The position numbers and the translations under genes are program-made. From Flavobacterium sp. JAS (GTDB taxonomy: Bacteria > Bacteroidota > Bacteroidia > Flavobacteriales > Flavobacteriaceae), in NCBI RefSeq assembly GCF_020991455.1, contig NZ_JAJMOX010000003.1:1-64000 (forward strand): a stretch of DNA of 64,000 bases. Reading direction: 5' to 3'. The notes beneath the pieces are model-generated. The model made no database searches. It worked only from the letters and a program-made list of their open reading frames with translations, and was not told where the DNA came from. This document shows, one piece after another, positions 54,382-61,546 of the stretch (positions are counted from its first letter, which is position 1; the number at the start of each line of letters is the position of its first letter).

Positions 54382-57300
54382 TTACTTAACAATTAGCAAC
54401 CATCCTTTTCCTTTTGTTACAGGCAATTCATCTTTTGCAGTAAAAGTCTGTGCAGGTTGGAAATTAGCAACTTCCGGAGCTGTTATTGTTGCTTTTGCAG
54501 GATTGATTCCTAGTTTTTTCCAGTCGATTGTTAGTTTTACTTTTACATCAGTATCAGCCCAGCTTGCAATCGAAATTAATGTTGAACCATTCTTTTTGTA
54601 AACGGTTGCCAAAACTTTATCGTTGTTTGTTTTTACAGGACAGTTTTCGCTCCAGTATCCAATCATTTCACAACCTTTGATTCCAAAAGTATCCCATAAT
54701 TTCCAGATTGGTCTTGGGTCTGCATTGTGGCTCCAAGGCATTCTGTTTGTCATTCCAAATACCATTCCTCTCCATGGATTTCCTCCGTCTTGAAGCATTT
54801 CGCCCATTAATCCAAAAGGAATTCCGCTTACTTCAGTTAAGAAAAAGTCAGGTTGGTTTTTCTCGTAATCAAAATATTCTCCAAACCAAAGTTTATTGAT
54901 GTACGGAAAGTGCTCCATATATAGGTTGGCACTATTGTTAAATCCGTCGCTTTTATTGTATTGATTCGCACTGTGTAAATCAATAATTCCCGGGTGACCA
55001 TCTTTGGTAAGAACTCTTTTTACACGTTTCATAGTAATTCTGTCAAAAGCAACATCATCAAGATAAATTCCGTCGATACCAACGTTTTGTGTTAACCAAT
55101 TCATTCCTTCAACATAATAATTATGCCAACGGTTCATACCGCTATTTACGATTGCAGCGTCTTTAATTTCAGGTACAAACCAAGCTGCGATATAATCGTC
55201 ACCAACATGTTCCTGCAACCATGAGAATCCACCGCCTTTTCCTGGAGAATAGATTTCGTGACCTAAACTTCTTAATGCAAAAGTTTCATAAGCTTTGTTC
55301 GAAACCTCTCTAACAGTGTTGTAAATCTTAACTTTTAATCCTTTTTCATGTGCTTCGTCGATATAACTTTTCATCTTTTTAAATTCGATAAAAGGATAAT
55401 TGATATAAGGATTTATAGCATTTGCATGGTGAATATTGATTACCGTTGCGCCAGTTTTTGCAATGGTATCAATTGGAGAGTATTTATGGTAGAATTTAGT
55501 ATCCCATTGAAAATCAGTGTCTATTTTGTGGAAAGGTGTGATCAATAAATTGAAGTTATAGTATAAAACATCGCCTTTTTTCATGCTGCGGGCTCCGCTG
55601 TAAGCATTTACTAAAACCGATTTTGGATTTGATGCAATCGTGATTCCACCTTTATTTTCGTTACCCCAGGAAGTTGGCAATAATAATGGTTTTTGCAAAT
55701 AGAAATTGGTGTTCAACGGACGGCTGTATTTCTCGTCTCTTAATGAAAACTGCAATCCTGAATTTACATTTCCAATCCATGCACCATCTTGATTTTTATG
55801 GGCAACATCCCATTTCCAGTCGAAAGTTGCAGGACGATCTCCACCTTTTTGACCTAATCCCATCATGTATTTTGCAGATGTTGGCTGAATAGGCAATTGG
55901 AAATTAATATCATTAAAAGTAACATCTTCAAGAGCTGTAATTTTTACAGTGTAATGTAAAAAACCATCAAATTCAATTGAAGCATTTACATCCATTTGAA
56001 CAGATTGAGAAGTAGAAACACTTTCCCAGGAAACAGTTCCGGCTTCTTTTTTCAAGAATTTAATTCCGGTATTTTTCCATTGTAAGGATTCTTTTCCTGA
56101 AGCATCAAGGAAATGAAATGCTAATGGAGCGCTCAAAATATCATTGGCTTTTGTACCAACTGATGTCATTTCCGGCATAAAATAAGTCTGAATTTGTGAA
56201 GGAAATCCGTTTGAACCTAAAACTAATTTTCTTCCTAATAATGAGATTTCAGAATCTTTTACAACAAGTGGCGTGTAAGGAGCGATTACGGTATTTTCCT
56301 GAGCTAAAGTAGAGTTTAACCATTTTAGACGTGTCATTTTCTCAGGAGAATCAATTCCTTCGTTTTTAGTCACTTCGTCAGTTACTTTTATTTGAAGTGT
56401 GATTACTGTAGATTTTCCATCAGCAATTACAGTAGCTTTTCCGGTATAATTTCCTGCTGCTGTGGTTTGAGGAACATCGATTCCGCACCACATTGCTTGT
56501 ACTTTTCCTTTAGAAACAGAAACATTTGCAGTAAAAGGAGATCCATCATAACGAATTCCATCTGTATTGATACAACTTATATCCTTTGCTTCAATTATAG
56601 CTCCGTTAGAACTGATTAAATTTGAAAAAGTAACTTTTACATTCGCTAAATCCTGTAAAGCATAAACGCCCAACTGAAATGCCAAATATTCTCCTTTTAA
56701 AGCGGTATCTGCAAAAGTGCTTTGAACTCCTTTTTGAATCCATCTTTGTGGCAAATCATTTCTCATTCTAATAGAATATAATCTGTCTTCTGGGAAAACT
56801 AAGAATGAACTACCGCTGTTTTTTGCAACAATATCATTCGTTTCTGCCGCAGTCGCAATAACATCCATTGGATAAAAACTATTGAAAGCATTTACACTTT
56901 GAATTTCTTTAACAGTACAATTATCAGCTAAATTGGCTTTGATTTTTGCCAACCATTGTGCATCAGCTTTATCTTCTGGTTTTGCATAATTTCCTTTTAA
57001 ATAATTGGCATCACCTTCATCGATATAAGGCATATAATACACATAATAAGTTCCTTTTCCTGAAACAGGTTCAAAGTAAATTGTACCTTTTTCTCTGTTG
57101 ATATCAGCGGTTTTTATGTTTTGAATTTCTTTGCCTGAAGCATCTTGAACAATGATTCTTTTTAATTCCGGTTTTTCGTCTCTTCTGCGCCATTCGATTG
57201 TTGTTTTTGCAACATTATCTTTGCCGGTAAATTCGACTACAACACGGTGATTTCCTAACAAATTAGGATTCCAGCTATCATTGCCATCTGTATATTTTAT

Positions 57301-57390
57301 TTGTTGTGCAGCCAATGGAATACTGAAAATGCAAAGACACATGATCAATATTCTAATTAAGATTTGTCTGTTTTTTAGGTTTGGTTTCAT
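54382..57390 (-). CDS. putative glycoside hydrolase with DUF6067-like barrel
   Basis: This 1002-residue exported protein (signal peptide about 10-28) begins with beta-sandwich domains (about 30-370, including a GH123-like N-terminal pattern LKGEYLAFQLGVYALQDLAN). A mutarotase-like sandwich (about 380-620) follows, then a TIM-barrel part (about 640-930): INIHHANAINPYINYPF, IDGIYLDDVAFDR near residue 775, TKDGHPGIIDLHSANQYN and MPWSHNADPRPIWKLWD. The last 70 residues are a beta domain. The YLDD motif on a barrel strand suggests an acidic catalytic site. I recognise it only as a DUF6067-type uncharacterised glycosidase. It follows the cytochrome gene by 42 bases in the susCD segment. Confidence 0.72.
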   Translation of the reverse strand: MKPNLKNRQILIRILIMCLCIFSIPLAAQQIKYTDGNDSWNPNLLGNHRVVVEFTGKDNVAKTTIEWRRRDEKPELKRIIVQDASGKEIQNIKTADINREKGTIYFEPVSGKGTYYVYYMPYIDEGDANYLKGNYAKPEDKADAQWLAKIKANLADNCTVKEIQSVNAFNSFYPMDVIATAAETNDIVAKNSGSSFLVFPEDRLYSIRMRNDLPQRWIQKGVQSTFADTALKGEYLAFQLGVYALQDLANVKVTFSNLISSNGAIIEAKDISCINTDGIRYDGSPFTANVSVSKGKVQAMWCGIDVPQTTAAGNYTGKATVIADGKSTVITLQIKVTDEVTKNEGIDSPEKMTRLKWLNSTLAQENTVIAPYTPLVVKDSEISLLGRKLVLGSNGFPSQIQTYFMPEMTSVGTKANDILSAPLAFHFLDASGKESLQWKNTGIKFLKKEAGTVSWESVSTSQSVQMDVNASIEFDGFLHYTVKITALEDVTFNDINFQLPIQPTSAKYMMGLGQKGGDRPATFDWKWDVAHKNQDGAWIGNVNSGLQFSLRDEKYSRPLNTNFYLQKPLLLPTSWGNENKGGITIASNPKSVLVNAYSGARSMKKGDVLYYNFNLLITPFHKIDTDFQWDTKFYHKYSPIDTIAKTGATVINIHHANAINPYINYPFIEFKKMKSYIDEAHEKGLKVKIYNTVREVSNKAYETFALRSLGHEIYSPGKGGGFSWLQEHVGDDYIAAWFVPEIKDAAIVNSGMNRWHNYYVEGMNWLTQNVGIDGIYLDDVAFDRITMKRVKRVLTKDGHPGIIDLHSANQYNKSDGFNNSANLYMEHFPYINKLWFGEYFDYEKNQPDFFLTEVSGIPFGLMGEMLQDGGNPWRGMVFGMTNRMPWSHNADPRPIWKLWDTFGIKGCEMIGYWSENCPVKTNNDKVLATVYKKNGSTLISIASWADTDVKVKLTIDWKKLGINPAKATITAPEVANFQPAQTFTAKDELPVTKGKGWLLIVK

Positions 57391-57432
57391 TGTTTTATTG
57401 TTCAGGTTTAAAAAGTATGCGTAGTTAATAAG

Positions 57433-58422
57433 TTAGTAAACGGCTTTCCATCCATTCTTTTTCCAGTAGGCAATAATGGGTTTGTAAGGGCCATATTTAT
57501 GTTGTTCTTCGGTAAAGTTATCCTGAAAAGGGCTATGTGAGTAATCTATTGGTTTGCCCATTTTGTTAGGATAATCAAATGTTTTAGGGTTTGGTCTTTT
57601 ATGAATTTCATCATCATTTACAAAAGCAGCAATATCCAATGCTTGTTGATCTGTTAAATATGGTTTTCCAATTGTAACCTTATCATACGGCATATTGCTT
57701 TTAAGCCATTGTGCTTGTTTGATAACTCTGTGCATACTTGAACCCGGCTGATATCCATATTCTCCCCAAAGCGGAGGGTAAGTATAACCTGATTTGTCGG
57801 CATTGTAAACTCCTTCGCCATTATTTCCGTGACAACGGGCACAATTTTCAACAAACAACGCTTTTCCTCTTTCAGGACTTGCTGCTACATCAGGAAATTC
57901 TATTTCTAAGTTTTTGGCTCCTTTAAATTGTCCGTCTTTAGGAACAAATTTACTGATCCATTTAAAGTACGATAAAAAAGCCACCATTTCTTTACTGTCA
58001 AGCGGAAGCGGTTTTCCGGAATGAGGTCTCATAATGCAATTGTTAACACGTTCAGCAAGTGTTAAGACTTTATTTTCACGTCCGCGATATTGTGGATAAT
58101 TGTCGTGCGAAGACATTAAATTGAAAGCATGAGGTTTTGTACCGGCGTCCTGATGGCAATTGGTACAATTCATTTTGTTGCCTAAATATTTTCCTTTAAT
58201 TCCGTTTGGACCAATATAATAAGCTGTTTTCATCATCAATTCTCTTCCATAACGAACGGATTCTCCAAATTGATCATCCGGAATTTTAGACGTATCAATT
58301 GTAATGTACGAATCATCATCGGCAGTTTTTGATGCCAATGTTTGAGAATTTGAAGTATTGCAAGAATTGAAAACAACAATTGGCAATGCTGAAAATATAC
58401 CAATAAGAATTATTTTTTTCAT
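57433..58422 (-). CDS. di-haem cytochrome c lipoprotein (TsdA/SoxA-like)
   Basis: The 329-residue protein has a lipobox (FNSC, Cys21) and two haem-binding sites, CTNCH (86-90) and CARCH (194-198). The first domain MNCTNCHQDAGTKPHAFNL, followed by NNCIMRPHSGKPLPLDSKEM and VAFLSYFKWIS, is close to the N-terminal half of TsdA thiosulfate dehydrogenases and SoxA. The second is an ordinary cytochrome c domain with an axial Met candidate in SNMPYDK. Electron transfer at the periplasmic face is certain from the haem sites; the donor is unknown. Such a protein is an unexpected member of a sugar-uptake locus. Confidence 0.85.
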   Translation of the reverse strand: MKKIILIGIFSALPIVVFNSCNTSNSQTLASKTADDDSYITIDTSKIPDDQFGESVRYGRELMMKTAYYIGPNGIKGKYLGNKMNCTNCHQDAGTKPHAFNLMSSHDNYPQYRGRENKVLTLAERVNNCIMRPHSGKPLPLDSKEMVAFLSYFKWISKFVPKDGQFKGAKNLEIEFPDVAASPERGKALFVENCARCHGNNGEGVYNADKSGYTYPPLWGEYGYQPGSSMHRVIKQAQWLKSNMPYDKVTIGKPYLTDQQALDIAAFVNDDEIHKRPNPKTFDYPNKMGKPIDYSHSPFQDNFTEEQHKYGPYKPIIAYWKKNGWKAVY

Positions 58423-58491
58423 GTCGTAAATTTTTTAATCTATATCATTATCCTGCAAAATTTTAAAATCCTTGTAGGCATCTCTTTTTCT

Positions 58492-59904
58492 TTAATTGAG
58501 AAGAAATGGTTTCATGTTTTCTTCTGGAATAAATTGTACGCGATAAGGAGGTATCTCAGACTCTAAAGCCCAAAGTAAAACTCCTTTTTTGTTGGTTAAA
58601 ACCGTTATATGTCTTTTTGAACAACAAACTAATATGGCATCTTTATCAATCATATAAGCGCTTCCCATTCGGTCATTGTAAATATCTTTTGGAAGGTTTA
58701 TATGGAAATCCAGTTTTGCAGATTTTCCTTTTTCATCTACTTTGAGTGTATAAACGGATGATTGTTTTTTGTCTACACCATTATCAAAAAACATCAAACT
58801 TCCTTCGGCATTAATGTGTGCGGCATGCGCTTGCGAGAAATTACTATCGGCAGACATTTTCATGTTTCCGCCTTTTCCTAATTTCCAGATTACTTTTCCG
58901 GTTTTTGAATCTACTTTCCAGATTTGACCGTTGTTGTAGAACGAAATCAGAAAGTTTCCGTCTGTATCATAATTCAGACTGTTGGCGTGCATCCAGTCTT
59001 TTTTGGTTTTCAATAATGCTTTGTCTTTCATTGGATCCAAGTCATCAAAAACGCTCCATTTCCAGAGTTGTTTTCCTTTTTTATCCAAAATAAGAATTCC
59101 GTCACCGTTGATTGTATCTTTTTGTTTTCCACCAATTTTAGTTAAATCGGTTATTCTGGCATCAACAAATAAAGTCACAATTTCGTTAGCCGATTTTTTA
59201 ATAATTTCGTGATGAATAACTTGTTTAAAATCACCTTGTCCTTTTTTAATGTGTGTTAAAGTATCGCCTTGTAAATTGATTTCCAGAATCTCACTTCCGT
59301 AACTTGTTGGTTCGTCATTTTTTCCTAAAATAGAAAGTATCGTTTGTTCTTTGGTAAAATGAGTTACTTTAAATCCTGTTCCTTCAACGGTATGATACCA
59401 TCTTAAATTTCCTTTATAATCAACAATATAAGCAACTCCGGGTGTTTCTCTTTTTGCCATTAGCATAAAGCCTTTTTTGAAATTTTGCGGTAAAAGCTCC
59501 GGTTTTGGGCAATTTGATTTAAACTGTTTTTGCAGCCATTCCGGTAATTTTCTGGATTTGAAAGTATACAGTTTACTTGTGTTTTTGTTTTCTCCCTGAA
59601 CCGTAACTAATTGATAACTATAGTTGGTTTCGGGAGTAATATTGCAAAGTACTAATGAGTGTTTGAGACCTTTTTTTGAAATTGGAGACGTTATTTTGCT
59701 TTTTATTCCTTTTTTATCAGACCAATATTCTGCGTATACCTGAGCATCGTCCTTCGTAGTAACATCGATCTGAATCTTCAATTCGTTGTTGCTATGAGTC
59801 CCAATGTTGATAGTTGAGATAATATTACCCTGATTTTGAGAACAACTTGCCAGTGCAAGAAGTGCCAAAATAAAACTCCATTTTAATACTAATTTTTTGA
59901 TCAT
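58492..59904 (-). CDS. aryl-sulfate sulfotransferase-like lipoprotein (ASST)
   Basis: PAPS-independent ASST enzymes move sulfate from one phenolic ester to another phenol through a sulfo-histidine. The 470-residue protein has a lipobox (LASC, Cys21), an N-terminal fibronectin-like domain (about 30-118; LCNITPETNYSYQLVTVQGE) and a beta-propeller whose blades repeat patterns such as GKQLWKWSVFDDLD and GQIWKVDSKTGKVIWKLGKG. Candidate active-site histidines are His231-232 (VIHHEI), His306 (DWMHANSLNYD) and His360/363 (QAHAAHIN), in the order expected for the family. Its presence suggests sulfated or aromatic groups in the substrate, or a non-transferase propeller role. It is separated from susD by a terminator-like hairpin. 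Confidence 0.8.
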   Translation of the reverse strand: MIKKLVLKWSFILALLALASCSQNQGNIISTINIGTHSNNELKIQIDVTTKDDAQVYAEYWSDKKGIKSKITSPISKKGLKHSLVLCNITPETNYSYQLVTVQGENKNTSKLYTFKSRKLPEWLQKQFKSNCPKPELLPQNFKKGFMLMAKRETPGVAYIVDYKGNLRWYHTVEGTGFKVTHFTKEQTILSILGKNDEPTSYGSEILEINLQGDTLTHIKKGQGDFKQVIHHEIIKKSANEIVTLFVDARITDLTKIGGKQKDTINGDGILILDKKGKQLWKWSVFDDLDPMKDKALLKTKKDWMHANSLNYDTDGNFLISFYNNGQIWKVDSKTGKVIWKLGKGGNMKMSADSNFSQAHAAHINAEGSLMFFDNGVDKKQSSVYTLKVDEKGKSAKLDFHINLPKDIYNDRMGSAYMIDKDAILVCCSKRHITVLTNKKGVLLWALESEIPPYRVQFIPEENMKPFLLN

Positions 59905-59952
59905 CTGAAAGGTTTCTTTAGTGAAACAGAAAAGTACTTCTTTTGTTTAAAA

Positions 59953-59994
59953 AATCAAGAATAGACAGACCATTTTAACTGTCTATTCTTGATT
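59953..59994 (-). terminator. terminator-like stem-loop after susD
   Basis: AATCAAGAATAGACA (59953-59967) pairs perfectly with TGTCTATTCTTGATT (59980-59994), followed by T on the minus strand. It lies 9 bases past the susD stop and 48 before the ASST start, so it probably lowers expression of the downstream genes relative to susCD. Confidence 0.8.
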
Positions 59995-60003
59995 ATGTTT
60001 TAC

Positions 60004-61515
60004 TTATTGTCTGTCGGAGTTACTTAAACTAGGATTAAGATCAACCTGACTTTGTGGATAAGTGTAATATTTGTTTTGTGGCATCTTAACTAGTGCCGAT
60101 TCTCCAACTCTAAGATGGTAAGCATTTACAAGAACATCATATTTGTTCATTCTGATTAAATCGGCACGGCGTTTTCCTTCGTAGAAAAGTTCCCATCCTC
60201 TTTCTTGCAAAATAGCATCTCTTAATGAGGTTTGATTGTAATCGCCTAAAACCAATAGTTTAGCGTGCGATCTTGCTTTAACCTGATTGATAAGGTCGAT
60301 AGCTTCGATGGTTGGACCACTAATTTCGTTTATTGCCTCAGCTCTGCTTAATAATACATCAGCATAACGAAGGATGTTTACACTGTGACCATCGTAATAA
60401 GTTGTAGTTTCATCATCAGCATATTTTCTGGTCGATACATCCGGCATGTAAAATTCTCCAGCTGGCGGTTCAGCACCCAATGAAGGTGCTTGTTTGTGCA
60501 ATAGGTCATCAACGCCCATGAACTCTGGAAAGAAACATTTTTTTCTATCATCTTCATCACCAAAAGTATTGTAGAAATCCCAGTTAACCGTATAATATTG
60601 CCATCTGTTTTGAACAACAGGATGATCAATTGGCCCAAAGTGGTTCAATAATTCAGTTCCGTTAGTGTTAGCATCACTCAATGAAGAGAAAATATTTTCA
60701 CTGCACCATTTGTTACTTTCTTTAAATAAACCTAAATATGAAGGATAAAGGCTGTATTCGCCAAGACTCATTACTTGTTGTGTAAACGTCACTACTTTTT
60801 GCCAGTCGTGGCTGCGCAAATATAATTTTGCTAATAAAGTAAGTGCTGCACCTTTTGTAGCACGACCTACATCATTAGATCCGTAGATTATATTTTCTTT
60901 ATAATTAACAGGTAGAATAGTAGCGATTTCTGTAAGGTCTTTGATAATAAATTCATCAATTTTTTCTACAGATGTTGCTGGTGTTTGTTCCAGATAATTT
61001 GGATTTGCTATGTTGTCTTCGGTCATTAAAATAACCGGACCCCAAGAGTCTGTTAAATCCATATAAGCAGATGCTCTTAAAAATTTGGCTTCAGCAATAA
61101 ACTGTGCTTTTTCAACTTCTGAAATTGAAGACATTTTTCCTATATAATAAATGGCATTATTAGCATTGGAAATTAATTTATACATCGCATTCCAGTCTTC
61201 AAGAAGTAAACCATTTGTAGAACTCCATGTCCCTAAAGACAATTGTCCCGGATCTCCACCGTATTGGCAGTGACCTAAATCTGTTGCAATATCTGTTAGT
61301 GCAAAATGTCGGGTTGCCCAGTACGAAAAGTTATCTCCTACAGAAGGTCCTTTTAATCTGCCATAAATAGAGTTAACGGCAGCAATAGCATCTGATTTAG
61401 TTTGATATCCATTTGAAGTGTTTAAATTGCTGTATACTGTAGGATCCAGATCCTCGTTGCAGGAATATTGTAAACCTGCAGCAAGTAAAAGCAATAATAT
61501 TGTATATTTTTTCAT
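60004..61515 (-). CDS. susD: SusD/RagB-family glycan-binding lipoprotein
   Basis: SusD-type lipoproteins form the lid of the SusC outer-membrane transporter and bind the incoming glycan. The 503-residue protein has a lipobox (QYSC, Cys19), the N-terminal helical opening SNGYQTKSDAIAAVNSIYGR, the TPR-like pattern ANNAIYYIGKMSSISEVEKA, and the C-terminal family signature LRYADVLLSRAEAINEISG followed by ERGWELFYEGKRRADLIRMN. Its start is 31 bases after susC on the same transcript. The bound glycan cannot be read from sequence. Confidence 0.93.
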   Translation of the reverse strand: MKKYTILLLLLAAGLQYSCNEDLDPTVYSNLNTSNGYQTKSDAIAAVNSIYGRLKGPSVGDNFSYWATRHFALTDIATDLGHCQYGGDPGQLSLGTWSSTNGLLLEDWNAMYKLISNANNAIYYIGKMSSISEVEKAQFIAEAKFLRASAYMDLTDSWGPVILMTEDNIANPNYLEQTPATSVEKIDEFIIKDLTEIATILPVNYKENIIYGSNDVGRATKGAALTLLAKLYLRSHDWQKVVTFTQQVMSLGEYSLYPSYLGLFKESNKWCSENIFSSLSDANTNGTELLNHFGPIDHPVVQNRWQYYTVNWDFYNTFGDEDDRKKCFFPEFMGVDDLLHKQAPSLGAEPPAGEFYMPDVSTRKYADDETTTYYDGHSVNILRYADVLLSRAEAINEISGPTIEAIDLINQVKARSHAKLLVLGDYNQTSLRDAILQERGWELFYEGKRRADLIRMNKYDVLVNAYHLRVGESALVKMPQNKYYTYPQSQVDLNPSLSNSDRQ

Positions 61516-61546
61516 TTTGATAAATTTAATGTTATTGAAAAAGCTA

